DNA of 64,000 nt from Caballeronia sordidicola (GTDB lineage: Bacteria > Pseudomonadota > Gammaproteobacteria > Burkholderiales > Burkholderiaceae). How positions within the stretch are numbered: the stretch's first letter is position 1; the number at the start of each line of letters is the position of its first letter. The notes beneath the pieces are model-generated. The model was not told the origin of the DNA. It saw nothing but the letters and a program-made list of their open reading frames with translations, and made no database searches. The stretch covers positions 62,001-126,000 of the forward strand of contig NZ_JNFG01000005.1 of NCBI RefSeq assembly GCF_000729995.1, written 5' to 3'. A program made the translations under genes and the position numbers. Below, piece after piece: positions 1-9,123 of the stretch.

Positions 1-1
1 C

Positions 2-667
2 CTCGACCAGATGCGCCACGCAGCCGATGTCCTGCTGATCGAAGCGAATGCCGTATCGGACAACCCGTTGATCTTCCCGGACACCGGTGAAGTGCTCTCA
101 GGTGGCAACTTCCACGCGGAACCCGTTGCGTTCGCCGCCGATAACCTCGCCATCGCTGCCGCGGAAATTGGCGCGTTGGCGGAGCGCCGGATTGCATTGC
201 TGATCGATGCGACGCTCTCCGGTTTGCCACCGTTTCTCGTTCGCGATGGCGGCGTGAATTCGGGCTTCATGATTGCGCATGTGACTGCTGCGGCGCTGGC
301 GTCTGAGAACAAGACCTACGCGCATCCGGCGTCCGTCGACTCATTGCCAACATCGGCGAATCAGGAAGATCACGTCTCCATGGCGACGTTCGCCGCCCGC
401 AAGCTTGGCTATATTGCGGAGAACGTGGCGCATATTCTCGCTATCGAATTGCTGGCGGCGGCGCAAGGCGTCGACCTGCGCGCGCCACATCAAACCAGCC
501 CGCGCCTCGCCGAAGTGATGAAGACGCTGCGCTCGGAAGTCGCTCATTACGATCTCGATCATTATTTCGCACCGGACATCGAGGCGATCGCAAAGCAGGT
601 GGTCAGCGGCGATATCGCGAAACATTCCCCGCTCTCGTTTGTTTCGGAAGTTCAACCCAACGTTTAA
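2..667 (+). CDS. hutH: Histidine ammonia-lyase, C-terminal part (cut by window edge)
   Basis: This is the last 221 residues of histidine ammonia-lyase, which deaminates L-histidine to urocanate in the first step of histidine use (cytoplasm). The reading frame is open to the left edge, so the true start lies outside the window. The segment [19 protein letters not shown] and the later [15 protein letters not shown] are characteristic of the family. The Ala-Ser-Gly triad that forms the MIO cofactor lies upstream and is not visible. A full enzyme is usually about 510 residues, so somewhat under half is seen. hutC follows 20 bp downstream on the same strand. Confidence 0.96.
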   Translation, partial: LDQMRHAADVLLIEANAVSDNPLIFPDTGEVLSGGNFHAEPVAFAADNLAIAAAEIGALAERRIALLIDATLSGLPPFLVRDGGVNSGFMIAHVTAAALASENKTYAHPASVDSLPTSANQEDHVSMATFAARKLGYIAENVAHILAIELLAAAQGVDLRAPHQTSPRLAEVMKTLRSEVAHYDLDHYFAPDIEAIAKQVVSGDIAKHSPLSFVSEVQPNV

Positions 668-686
668 CCGGACGCCAACGCCCAGC

Positions 687-1382
687 ATGAGCACGCCCGC
701 GTATCAGGAAATCAAGGATCACATTCTCACGCGCATTCATGCGGGCGAGTGGAAGGAAGGCGACCAGGTGCCTTCCGAAAACGAACTGGCGCGCGAGTTC
801 AAGGTCGCTCGGATGACGGTCAATCGCGCGCTGCGCGAACTGACCGCCGAGCAGATCCTGACGCGCGTGCAGGGCGCGGGTACGTTCGTGGCGCAGCCGA
901 AATACGCGTCGACGCTCGTGGAAATTCGCAGCATCTCCGACGAAATCACGGGGCGCGGTCATGTGCATCGTGCTGAAGTGATGCACCTGGGCGCGTCTGT
1001 ACTGGACGAACGTCTCGCAGTGGAAATGCAGCTTACCGAGGGCAGCCCCGTATTTCATTCGCGGGTGCTGCACTTCGAAAACGACTTGCCGATCCAGTTG
1101 GAAGAGCGCTGGGTCAATCCCGCGCTTGCGCCGGAATACGCGCGTCAGGATTTCACCAAGATCACGCCGAATCAATACCTGATGGTCGCGGCGCCTTTGC
1201 AGCGGGTGGAATATCGGATTGAAGCGGCGCTTCCCGATGAGAATACGGGCCACGCGCTTTCGATGAAACCCGGCGAGCCGTGCCTCATGCTGCATCGGCG
1301 GACTTGGTCGCGGGACGCGGTGGCGTCGGTGGCGAACCTCTGGCATCCCGGCGATCGGTATCAATTCACGGGTCATTTCTAG
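687..1382 (+). CDS. hutC: HutC, GntR-family repressor of histidine utilisation
   Basis: A 231-residue GntR/HutC regulator. The N-terminal winged helix (about residues 1-70) has the expected PSENELAREFKVARMTVNRA recognition region, followed by a UTRA ligand-binding domain (about 90-230) ending in the family-typical LWHPGDRYQFTGHF. HutC proteins sense urocanate and repress hut genes. I chose the ATG at 687; an in-frame TTG at 639 would overlap hutH by 29 bp and add residues not typical of the family. It follows hutH by 20 bp and is probably cotranscribed with it. The hut promoter it would bind lies outside the window. Confidence 0.95.
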   Translation: MSTPAYQEIKDHILTRIHAGEWKEGDQVPSENELAREFKVARMTVNRALRELTAEQILTRVQGAGTFVAQPKYASTLVEIRSISDEITGRGHVHRAEVMHLGASVLDERLAVEMQLTEGSPVFHSRVLHFENDLPIQLEERWVNPALAPEYARQDFTKITPNQYLMVAAPLQRVEYRIEAALPDENTGHALSMKPGEPCLMLHRRTWSRDAVASVANLWHPGDRYQFTGHF

Positions 1383-1707
1383 ACCCGTCACTCCTGCCGG
1401 ACCCTCTCCCGGTTCGGTTGAATATTTGTGGAAACCGCAATACGGCCCGCTGTACTGCGGCTGCTGTTCGAATTTCAACGCGTTCCGCGCGCTTTTTCAG
1501 TAAAAAATTCCGAACTTATTCGCCTCATTCCGTTTTATCGGCTATTTCCACCTGATTGTTGCGATTTCCACAAGGATGTTTCGCCTAAATCAGGGTTTTC
1601 CCTCAAGGTTTCGAAGCATAGACTTCTTACATCCGAAACAGATTCAGAACGCGCTTATATCCCTCTGAGATTGTTTCGAGACCAAACAAAATACCGGAGG
1701 TTTCACC
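1383..1707. other. Intergenic region upstream of a DUF4148 gene
   Basis: This 325-bp gap has no convincing gene. Open frames across it lack a ribosome site and run into the DUF4148 gene in another frame. Its AT content is higher than in the flanks, consistent with a promoter for the gene at 1708, whose Shine-Dalgarno (ACCGGAGG) sits about 10 bp before the ATG. I see no clear terminator after hutC. Confidence 0.5.
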
Positions 1708-2040
1708 ATGTTCAAGTCACTTATTCCCGCAGTTGTTATCGTGTCGGCATTGGCAGCTCCGACGTTCGCATTTGCGCAAAGCACTGACAACAACGGCCCG
1801 CTGACCCGTGCTGAAGTCAAGGCGCAACTGGTTCAGCTGGAGAAGGCAGGGTATAACCCGGCTGGAGACGAGATCGATTACCCGGCGAACATCCAGGCCG
1901 CTCAGGCTCGCGTAGATGCACAAAACGGGCAGGCAGCAACGGCGTATGGTCCTTCGACCAGCGGCACCTCGGCAAGGGGCGTTCGTAGCTCGGCTGCACC
2001 GACGCAAAATGGTCCCGGTTCGGTGTTCTTCGGTCAATAA
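1708..2040 (+). CDS. DUF4148 small periplasmic protein
   Basis: A 110-residue exported protein of unknown function. Residues 1-23 form a signal peptide (MFKSLIPAVVIVSALAAPTF then AFA before Q). The DUF4148 core follows, with LTRAEVKAQLVQLEKAGYNP and an aspartate/tyrosine-rich DEIDYPANIQAAQARV stretch; the rest is low-complexity Ser/Gly/Thr. DUF4148 proteins are abundant in Burkholderiaceae and function as yet unassigned. A good ribosome site (CCGGAGG) supports the start. Two further members lie at 31185 and 31578. It is monocistronic and followed by a strong terminator-like hairpin. Confidence 0.88.
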   Translation: MFKSLIPAVVIVSALAAPTFAFAQSTDNNGPLTRAEVKAQLVQLEKAGYNPAGDEIDYPANIQAAQARVDAQNGQAATAYGPSTSGTSARGVRSSAAPTQNGPGSVFFGQ

Positions 2041-2703
2041 TCTGACGCTGAGCAACTGAGAAGTGGATCTGGCTGGATCAGGTCCGGCGCAGGAGACGAT
2101 GGAACCATAGTGGTTCTTTCGGGCTCGGCGCCAAAAGAAAAACTCGCCCCCCGCGTTAAAGCGGCTGGCGAGTTTTTTTCGCTCGCGCTGATGGACGGGA
2201 CTGGAGTTGGGCGGTCTCCCGGGCAGCAGATGTGCACAAACAGCGCTTCGAGCTGGACCGGCGGCTTTTCAAGTGCGCTCAGCGGCGATCGATACTACCC
2301 GGTCGCCCGCAGCAGGACCAGGACAGGCAGAATGGTGCAGCGGGTGCTGTTCGGCGAGTCCGCTGCGGATCAACAGTTGTCCGTTATGCTCACCGCTGCC
2401 CGGGGCGCGCTCACGCAGGTTCCGCTCTCTTTGTGAAGGGGTTTCCCGGGGATGCCAATGCCGTGATTGCACGGTTTCGGCCGCGTCCGCCAACGGGTTT
2501 TAGACGTAGGCCTTCATGAGTGAATAGCGGATGTCGAACGAGCACCGATGCAGGGAGCGAGCGCAGAACGCGCGCCAAAGCTTCAGGCACCGGTTCGGGT
2601 GAGCGGGAGTCGGACTCGCAGAAAGGGAGCGAGTTTTCACCCAATCCTTGCATCCAGCTCAGGCCGCTGGGCAACCGGGGGTCTGTGCAATGAGGGAAAG
2701 AGT
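2041..2703. other. Non-coding gap between DUF4148 and DUF2252 genes
   Basis: A 663-bp gap. It holds one clear hairpin terminator (2137-2179). Several overlapping open frames of 67-108 codons exist here on both strands, but none has a signal, domain or ribosome site that supports it. The DUF2252 frame is open from 2548, but the translation before 2704 looks unlike protein. The last 150 bp must contain the DUF2252 promoter; I cannot place it. Confidence 0.5.
2137..2179 (+). terminator. Rho-independent terminator
   Basis: Inverted repeat AAAACTCGCC (2139-2148) and GGCGAGTTTT (2167-2176) followed by a run of T. It lies about 100 bp after the DUF4148 stop codon, on the plus strand. The stem is a perfect 10 bp including A-T pairs, and the leading A-run means it could also work for minus-strand transcripts. 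Confidence 0.85.
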
Positions 2704-4158
2704 ATGACGACAACGCAGCCACCTATAAAGCACGTGGTTCTGGCCAGCGCGGATAGCGAAAGTTACCACTCTTTGCGCCGCCGGCCCATGTCGCGCGCGG
2801 AGCGGTTCGAGTTGGGCAGGAGCCTTCGTGATCAGGTTCCCCGCGCCTCATTGGGCGACTGGAAGGCGCCAGCGAATCGGCCCGATCCGGTCGAGCAGAT
2901 CATGCGTTCGCACGAGGGGCGGCTGGACTGGTTGATCCCGATCCGGGTCGGCCGGATGGTCGCTTCCCCCTATGGGTTCCTGCGCGGTACGGCGGTCGTG
3001 ATGGCAGAAGATGTTGCTCATCTCCCGGCTTCCGGTATCACGCCGGTGATCTGCGGTGACGCTCACCTGGGCAATTTTGGTTTCTACGCGTCCCCGGAAC
3101 GGGATCTGGTGATCGACCTGAACGACTTCGACGAGGCGCATCCGGGTGCCTGGGAATGGGATCTGCGCCGACTGGTCGCCAGCATTTGGGTCGCCGGCCG
3201 GCACACTGGCGCAAGCGAAATCCAATGCCACGCGTCCGTGGCGTCTTGCGTCGCGGCCTACCGGCAGGAAGTGCGGCACCTGGCCAATCAGCCGCTGCTG
3301 TCGCGCTCCTACGAGCGTATCGATGTTGATCGACTGCACGAAACGACAACCGATACGGCGCTCAGAGGGGAGATTGCGCGTGCGGCCAAACGTGCGCGTA
3401 CCCGAACGAGTGATCGCGCGCTCCCACGCTTCACGACAGAGCTTGACGGGCAGCGACGCATTGTCGACGAATCACCGTTGATTACCCGCGTCCCGGACGT
3501 GGAAGCGGAGCGTATTGCGGTTGCCCTGGACGAGTACCTGAACACCCTCGCGTCCCATTGGCACCGGGTTCTCGGCGGCTATACCTTGCTCGACATCGCC
3601 CACAAGGTCGTGGGAGTCGGCAGCGTGGGCCTGCGCGCGTATGTTGCGCTGCTTGAGGGTAGTAGCGCCGATGACGTGATTTTCCTGCAACTCAAGCAGG
3701 CACGGCGCTCGGTGCTGGCGCCTTTCGTTCATGGCGATTCGGCATGGCACGCCCATCAGGGGCAGCGCGTCGTGGAATACCAGCAAGCGTTGCAAACGGT
3801 CAGCGATCCGCTACTGGGCTGGACCACCATTGATGGTCTGCAGTACTACGTCCGGCAGTTCCGTAACATGAAAGGAACCATATCACTTGACGCGCTCGAT
3901 CCTGCAGCATTGACCGACTATGCCGGGGTGGTGGGCCATCTGCTGGCGAAAGGACACGCCCGTACGAGTGGCGCGTCCATGATCGCCGGGTATGTCGGTT
4001 CTTCGGACAAGCTGGACAAGTCACTGTGCCGCTTCGCGCAAGCCTACGCCGACCAGACCGAAGCCGATCATCAGGCGCTGGTCAATGCCGTCGCTCGTGG
4101 TGTTCTGCCCGTCGAGTATGGCGACCAAGGAGTCGGCAAGACCGCGTTTCGACCCTAG
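2704..4158 (+). CDS. DUF2252 family protein
   Basis: A 484-residue protein of the DUF2252 family, whose fold resembles small-molecule kinases (aminoglycoside phosphotransferase-like). Visible signatures are ICGDAHLGNFGFY (like a catalytic loop) and VIDLNDFDEAHPGAWEWDL (like a metal-binding loop), about residues 117-160, and a C-terminal helical part. No substrate is known for the family. I chose the ATG at 2704 because a purine-rich ribosome site (GAGGGAAAG) precedes it and the family similarity begins soon after; the frame is open upstream to 2548. It is monocistronic and convergent with the GntR gene at 4194. Confidence 0.85.
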   Translation: MTTTQPPIKHVVLASADSESYHSLRRRPMSRAERFELGRSLRDQVPRASLGDWKAPANRPDPVEQIMRSHEGRLDWLIPIRVGRMVASPYGFLRGTAVVMAEDVAHLPASGITPVICGDAHLGNFGFYASPERDLVIDLNDFDEAHPGAWEWDLRRLVASIWVAGRHTGASEIQCHASVASCVAAYRQEVRHLANQPLLSRSYERIDVDRLHETTTDTALRGEIARAAKRARTRTSDRALPRFTTELDGQRRIVDESPLITRVPDVEAERIAVALDEYLNTLASHWHRVLGGYTLLDIAHKVVGVGSVGLRAYVALLEGSSADDVIFLQLKQARRSVLAPFVHGDSAWHAHQGQRVVEYQQALQTVSDPLLGWTTIDGLQYYVRQFRNMKGTISLDALDPAALTDYAGVVGHLLAKGHARTSGASMIAGYVGSSDKLDKSLCRFAQAYADQTEADHQALVNAVARGVLPVEYGDQGVGKTAFRP

Positions 4159-4193
4159 CGTCATTCAAGCCCGAACGAATAGTGAATGTTGAG

Positions 4194-4922
4194 CTAACGC
4201 CAGGCCTTCGTGAATTCACCGATCACGCGCGCGAGATGCGCGTGCATCGCTGAGCGCGCAGCGGCCGCGTCGCGCGCCGCGATGGCCGAAAAGATGCGCT
4301 GGTGGTCTTGCTGTGAAGCCTCTCGCAACGCGGGCGTATGGAAGTGCTCCTCAATCTTTTTCCACAAAGGGTCGGCGCGGGAGTTGTCCCACATCGCGGT
4401 CACCACGAGCCGGAGCACCTCGTTTCCCGTCGCCCGCGCAATCGCCAGATGGAACTCACGGTCAGCGGCCTCGTTCGCGGCCTTGTCGTGCATGTTTTCG
4501 CGCATTGAGCGCAACGCCGCGAAGAGCAGGTCGAGGTCCGAATCCTTGCGTTCGGTCGCGGCGAGCGCCGCGATTCCGCTTTCGATCACCCCCCGCGCAC
4601 GCAGCGTCTCGATCGGGCCTGGGCCACGCGGGAGTTCGAACGTGACGGAGCGCGCCTCGGGTGCTTCGGCCACATAGATGCCCGACCCTACACGCACCTC
4701 GACCACGCCCTGCATTTCCAGCGCGATGATCGCCTCCCTCACCAGTGTCCGGCTTACGCCGAAACGCTCGGCTAGCGTGCGCTCGGAAGGCAGGCGGGCA
4801 CGAGGTGCGACGCCGCCAGCCGTGATCAGGTCGTAGATCTGTTTCGCCAGCCCGACATAGGTACGGTCGGCCGCGTCCGCATCGGCGGCCCGGCCGGTTG
4901 GCGTGTGCGAAAGATCGGCCAT
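4194..4922 (-). CDS. FadR/FCD-type GntR transcriptional regulator
   Basis: A 242-residue regulator. A GntR winged helix spans about residues 20-95 (LPSERTLAERFGVSRTLVRE recognition region), then an FCD all-helical effector domain with the metal-ligand-like pattern DREFHLAIARATGN near residue 155 and later histidines. FCD regulators usually sense organic acids or sugar acids and repress a neighbouring catabolic or uptake operon. It is divergent from the ABC transporter starting at 5336, so it probably controls that operon; three TGGT-NN-RCCA elements lie between them. The effector is not predictable from sequence. Confidence 0.9.
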   Translation of the reverse strand: MADLSHTPTGRAADADAADRTYVGLAKQIYDLITAGGVAPRARLPSERTLAERFGVSRTLVREAIIALEMQGVVEVRVGSGIYVAEAPEARSVTFELPRGPGPIETLRARGVIESGIAALAATERKDSDLDLLFAALRSMRENMHDKAANEAADREFHLAIARATGNEVLRLVVTAMWDNSRADPLWKKIEEHFHTPALREASQQDHQRIFSAIAARDAAAARSAMHAHLARVIGEFTKAWR

Positions 4923-5335
4923 CCAGGATTCTCGAAATCGTTGAAGCCGCCCGTCGGCGGCTGAAGTTCGCCGGAATGGTACACCAATTTTGTGTCACGC
5001 CGCGCCTGCTCGCGGCGAGCCTGTTTTCGTCCATCCAGCAAGGCAACGGCGTGGATTCAGCCCGATCGCGGAGCGAACCTTTCGCACTGGTAAACCACTA
5101 TCGCGGGCAGATTGGTATGCCAGTACTGTCAGACGGGGACGCGTCCGCGTATGCCCTTCGCTTCGCTTCAAGCGGACGCCTTTGAAGAGGCCATTCCGCT
5201 TGTTCGGCCAGTCCGCTTCAGTCCCGCTGCAGCACATCCGCAAGATTCCCTGCGTTACGCACACCGTGTCGGCAATTCATGACGAGCGAGGTGCGCCGGC
5301 AACCGGTAAGTTCAATCCAAAAAACAGGAGACAAC
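4923..5335. other. Divergent control region, GntR regulator and ABC transporter
   Basis: This 413-bp gap between two divergently transcribed units holds no convincing gene. It contains the three TGGT-type half-palindromes listed separately (4977-5122). The last bases before 5336 carry a good ribosome site (CAGGAGACAAC). An upstream in-frame ATG at 5279 exists but lacks a ribosome site and would give a poorer signal peptide. Confidence 0.55.
4977..5122. promoter_or_regulatory. Three candidate GntR-type operators
   Basis: Three near-palindromes share the pattern TGGT-NN-RCCA: TGGTACACCA (4977-4986), TGGTAAACCA (5088-5097) and TGGTATGCCA (5113-5122). Their flanks also agree (A or C/T before, A/C/G then T after). 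FadR/FCD regulators bind GT...AC dyads of this kind, and the elements sit in the intergenic region between an FCD regulator and its likely target. Assignment to that regulator is inference. Confidence 0.5.
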
Positions 5336-6463
5336 ATGCTTTCAGGAATCCAGGTGCTTCGAGCGGCGGCGGCCGCGGCATTGACGCTATTTGCAAGCGC
5401 GGCTTTCGCGCAGGCATCGATCGTTTCCGGACCGCCCAGCGATCCCACGTGCATGGTCCCATGGAAGAGCGACACGAAGTTCGTCAAGTATCCTAAGAAG
5501 AACGGACCCTACCGGGTCGCGCTCGTGAACGGCTATATCGCGAACACCTGGCGCATCCAGATGATCAAGACGGCCAAGGCCTATACGGCGCAACCGGCGG
5601 TTGCCGCGAAGCTCAAGGAATTCAAGGTCGTCTCGACCGGTGAGGACGTACCGGCCCAGATCTCGGCCGTCAACAACTTCATCGATGCCGGCTATGACGC
5701 GATCATCGTGGACGCGCAGAATCCCGCCTCGTTCGGACCCGCGATCCGACGCGCGAAGAAGGCCGGTGTTGTGCTGATCGCGTTCGACAACACGCTCGAC
5801 AGCGAAGACGCGATCAACGTCGACGTCGACCAGTACGGGCTCGGCGTGCTGTGGGCCAACTGGCTTGCGACTCATGTGCCCAACGGAGGCAAGGTGCTCG
5901 AGGTCCGCGGCGTGGCGGGCACATCGGTCGACACGGACCGGCACAATGGTTTCCAGAAGACGTTGACCGCGACCGGCAAGAAATGGAACGTGGTCGAGGT
6001 CTATGGCAAGTGGGACGACGGCGTCGCGCAGAAGGCCGTCGCCGATGCGATTGCCGTGCAGGGCCACTTCGATGGAATGTCGGCGCAGGGTGGCGACACG
6101 GGTGTCGTGCGCGCGATGCTCGACGCGAAACATCCCTTCGTGCCGTTCGGCGGCGAAACGGAGAATGGCTTTCGCAAGCTCTGTGCGCAGTATGGGAGCC
6201 AAGGACTGAAGTGCACGTCAGCGGGCAGCGGTCCCGGGCAAGTAGCCGTGGCGATCAAGACGGCGCTCGCTGCGCTGGACGGCCAGACGATCCCGGTCGC
6301 GATCAAGCTGCCGCTCGACGTCACCGACGATTCGAAGCTTAAGGCGGGCGTCAACTATTTCCCGGACGAGTCCGACAACTTCTTCGTCGGCAACTCGTTT
6401 CCGACTTGCGGCATCAATTTCTCCGCGCAGGAAATCATGAAGCAGGATCAGGGCAATCAGTGA
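5336..6463 (+). CDS. Sugar-type ABC transporter, periplasmic binding protein
   Basis: A 375-residue substrate-binding protein of the ribose/xylose-binding type (periplasmic-binding fold, PeripBP_4-like). A signal peptide ends near residue 24 (FASAAFAQA) with no lipobox cysteine. The segments YRVALVNGYIANTWRIQMIK, NNFIDAGYDAIIVDAQNP and VVLIAFDNTL are typical of this class. The start at 5336 is preceded by CAGGAGACAAC. It is the first gene of a four-gene operon with an ATPase and two permeases. The ligand is unknown; members of this subgroup carry pentoses, polyols and other small sugars. Confidence 0.9.
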   Translation: MLSGIQVLRAAAAAALTLFASAAFAQASIVSGPPSDPTCMVPWKSDTKFVKYPKKNGPYRVALVNGYIANTWRIQMIKTAKAYTAQPAVAAKLKEFKVVSTGEDVPAQISAVNNFIDAGYDAIIVDAQNPASFGPAIRRAKKAGVVLIAFDNTLDSEDAINVDVDQYGLGVLWANWLATHVPNGGKVLEVRGVAGTSVDTDRHNGFQKTLTATGKKWNVVEVYGKWDDGVAQKAVADAIAVQGHFDGMSAQGGDTGVVRAMLDAKHPFVPFGGETENGFRKLCAQYGSQGLKCTSAGSGPGQVAVAIKTALAALDGQTIPVAIKLPLDVTDDSKLKAGVNYFPDESDNFFVGNSFPTCGINFSAQEIMKQDQGNQ

Positions 6464-6562
6464 TCGACGCGCATCTGCATGGGATCGGGGTAAGCGCTGA
6501 AGCGCCAACTCCGATCGACGCGCATCTGCATGGGATCGGAGTAGGCGCTGGAGCGCCAAACC
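6462..6562 (+). repeat. Two tandem copies of a 50-bp hairpin repeat between ABC genes
   Basis: Copy 1 is 6462-6512 and copy 2 is 6513-6562; both start GATCGACGCGCATCTGCATG and differ at a few positions, and GATCGACA begins a third partial copy at 6563. Within each unit GGCGCT/AGCGCC-like and GATCGG/CCGATC arms can pair. It overlaps the stop codon of the binding-protein gene and fills the gap to the ATPase, where a hairpin would stabilise the upstream mRNA or lower downstream expression. This resembles intergenic repeats I associate with Burkholderia genomes, from memory. Confidence 0.85.
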
Positions 6563-6583
6563 GATCGACATAGGAGACGAAGC

Positions 6584-8146
6584 ATGGGGCGGGACGAAGA
6601 GCAGCCGTTCTTTCAGATGTCCGGCGTGTCCAAAAGCTACGGCGGTGCCGTCGCGCTGGATCTGGCGGATCTGGCGGTGCGCAAGGGTCGCATCCACGCG
6701 ATCCTCGGCGAGAACGGCGCGGGGAAGTCCACGCTGCTGAAGGTGATGTCCGGCGTCGTGCAGCCGAACGAAGGAACCATGCACCTCGATGGCCGTCAAG
6801 TCGCGTTCGCGTCGCCCGCCGAGGCGAACGCGGCCGGCATCGTCTGCGTGTATCAGGAGCTGTCGCTGATCCCTGACTTGAGCGTGGCGGACAACATCTT
6901 CGCTTCGAACCCGCCGCTACGCTTCGGCATGATCGACCGCCGGGCCCAGCGCCGCCAGGCCGAGGCCGCGCTCGCCCGCGCGGGCGCGGCCGACATTAAT
7001 CCGCTCGCAAAAGTCCGCGACCTGCCTCTGTCGCGCCAGCAGATGGTCGAGCTCGCAAAGGGGCTGGCGCGCGAGCCGCGCATCCTGATCCTCGACGAGG
7101 CCACATCGGCGCTGACCGCGGCCGACGTGGCGCGCGTCATCGAGGTGCTCAAGCGCCTGCGCGATGAGGGGCTCGCGCTGCTCTTCATCTCGCACCGGAT
7201 GCACGAGGTGAAGGCGCTTGCGGACGAATGCACGGTCTACCGGAACGGTCGTCATGTGATGAGCTTCGAGGCGGGCACGCGCTCCGATAATGAGGTGATC
7301 GAAATGATGATCGGCCGGACGTACCAGCATGCATTCCCAGACAAGCCCGCAGACAAAGCTGAACTCGGCCTCGCCGCCGAACCGGTTCTCACCTGTCGTG
7401 ATCTCGCGTGGAACGACACGCTGCAGGGCATCAGCTTTTCGCTGCAGCCAGGCGAAATCCTCGGGCTGGGCGGCCTCGACGGGCAAGGCCAGCGCGAACT
7501 GCTGCTCGCGTTGTTCGGCGTGCTGCGCGGTTGCTCGGGCAAGATCGAGATTGACGGCAAGGCCGTGCTGATTTCGAGCCCCGTGGCCGCGCGCGCCAAC
7601 AAGATCGGTATGGCGCTGATTCCGGAGGACCGCAAGACCGAAGGCCTGATGCTGCCGATGTCGGTGCGCGAGAACCTGTCGTTTGCCGCGCTCGATCGCA
7701 TGTCGACCGCAGGCGTGATCGATCGCGACCGCCAGCAATCGCTCGTCGACCGGATGATGGAGCTCCTCGCGATCAAGTCGTTCAGCGTCGACGCGCCCGT
7801 GGGCTCGCTGTCGGGCGGCAACCAGCAGAAGGTGGTCATCGCGAAGTGGCTGATCCGGCAGCCGAGAATCCTGCTCCTCAGCGACCCGACGCGCGGCATT
7901 GACGTCGGCACCAAGCAGGAGATCTATCAGTTGCTGAGACGCCTCGCCGACGAAGGCGCCGCGATCCTTTTCTATTCCACCGACTATGACGAGTTGATCG
8001 GCTGCTGCGACCGCGTGCTCGTGCTGTACGAAGGCCGGATCAAGAAGGAACTTGCCGGGTCAGAGATCACCGAGCAGAACCTGATTGCAAGTGCACTGGA
8101 CCTGCCCGTCGGCCAGGTTTTGCCTTCCACGGGAGTCGCGTTATGA
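6584..8146 (+). CDS. Sugar-type ABC transporter, duplicated ATP-binding protein
   Basis: A 520-residue RbsA/MglA-type ATPase with two nucleotide-binding domains. Domain 1 has Walker A GENGAGKST (about residue 44), signature LSRQQMVELAKGLA and Walker B ILILDEATSAL. Domain 2 has the degenerate Walker A GLDGQGQREL usual for this family and the signature LSGGNQQKVVIAKWL. It energises import by the two downstream permeases. The start has the ribosome site AGGAGACGA. It overlaps the next gene by 4 bp (ATGA), indicating translational coupling. Confidence 0.95.
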   Translation: MGRDEEQPFFQMSGVSKSYGGAVALDLADLAVRKGRIHAILGENGAGKSTLLKVMSGVVQPNEGTMHLDGRQVAFASPAEANAAGIVCVYQELSLIPDLSVADNIFASNPPLRFGMIDRRAQRRQAEAALARAGAADINPLAKVRDLPLSRQQMVELAKGLAREPRILILDEATSALTAADVARVIEVLKRLRDEGLALLFISHRMHEVKALADECTVYRNGRHVMSFEAGTRSDNEVIEMMIGRTYQHAFPDKPADKAELGLAAEPVLTCRDLAWNDTLQGISFSLQPGEILGLGGLDGQGQRELLLALFGVLRGCSGKIEIDGKAVLISSPVAARANKIGMALIPEDRKTEGLMLPMSVRENLSFAALDRMSTAGVIDRDRQQSLVDRMMELLAIKSFSVDAPVGSLSGGNQQKVVIAKWLIRQPRILLLSDPTRGIDVGTKQEIYQLLRRLADEGAAILFYSTDYDELIGCCDRVLVLYEGRIKKELAGSEITEQNLIASALDLPVGQVLPSTGVAL

Positions 8147-9123
8147 GCGGACTGCGTTACTGGTATGCGGAAAATCGCGGGACGATGTTCGCGTTCGGCC
8201 TGTTCGTGCTGATGTTCGCGATCTACCTCTTCAACTATCCGTCGGCGTTGTCGTCGAACGTATTTCAGACCGCAGCGAACAAGGCGGTACTGCTCGCGCT
8301 GATATCGATGGGCCAGGCCCTTGTCGTGCTGACGGCCGGTATCGACTTGTCGATCGGCATGACGCTCGTGCTGACGAATTGCGTTGGATCGTGGATCGTG
8401 ACGGGCGACGCGCTGCACAGCACGCTCGGAATTATTGGCGTGCTCGCGACCGGCGCGCTGTGCGGCGCAATCAACGGCATCATCATCATTTACGGCCGTC
8501 TACAGCCGATCGTGACGACGATCGCAACCGGCGCCGTCTACTATGGCCTGGCGCTGCTGCTGCGCCCGGTTCCCGGCGGATCGATCAACGAGGACCTCGC
8601 CGACGCACTGACCGGCAAGGTCGCCGGCGGCGTGCCGGCGAGCCTGCTGATTTTGCTCGCGGCTGTGGCGATCGTATGGATTCCTTTCAAACGTTCGGTG
8701 ATCGGGCGCGCGGCGTACGCGACCGGCTCGTCCGAATCCGCGGCCTTTCTGTCCGGCATGCCGATCCGCCGCGCGAAGTTCGCGAGCTATACGCTGGCCG
8801 GCCTGCTCGCCGCCATCGGCGGCTTGTTTCTGACGTTCTTCACCGACACGGGAGAAGCGAGCCTCGGCAGCGCTAACTCCTATACGCTGTTTTCGATCGC
8901 CGCCGTGGTGATCGGCGGCGTGTCATTGCTCGGCGGCAAGGGTAGCGCGATCGGCGCGATCTTCGGCGCATTTGCCTTCCGTTCCATCGGCGATCTGCTG
9001 TTCGTGTTCAACGTCGATGCTCTATGGCAGCCGCTGTTCCAGGGCGTGATTCTTCTGCTCGCTGTTTCGATCGGCGCGTGCGGGCTGTTCAGGGTGCGCA
9101 ACCGTCTGGAGTGGTTCCAATGA
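8143..9123 (+). CDS. Sugar-type ABC transporter permease 1
   Basis: A 326-residue RbsC-type inner-membrane permease with about 8-10 hydrophobic segments. The family-typical segment QALVVLTAGIDLSIGMTLVL lies near residue 60, and the C-terminal part has the conserved AAVVIGGVSLLGGKGS motif. It forms the channel with the second permease at 9120, with which it overlaps by 4 bp. Paired, non-identical permeases are common in this class. Confidence 0.93.
   Translation: MSGLRYWYAENRGTMFAFGLFVLMFAIYLFNYPSALSSNVFQTAANKAVLLALISMGQALVVLTAGIDLSIGMTLVLTNCVGSWIVTGDALHSTLGIIGVLATGALCGAINGIIIIYGRLQPIVTTIATGAVYYGLALLLRPVPGGSINEDLADALTGKVAGGVPASLLILLAAVAIVWIPFKRSVIGRAAYATGSSESAAFLSGMPIRRAKFASYTLAGLLAAIGGLFLTFFTDTGEASLGSANSYTLFSIAAVVIGGVSLLGGKGSAIGAIFGAFAFRSIGDLLFVFNVDALWQPLFQGVILLLAVSIGACGLFRVRNRLEWFQ

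Noticed and set aside
2110..2503. Small open frames after the DUF4148 gene
   Set aside because: They lie across a terminator, lack ribosome sites and show no signal peptide or domain.
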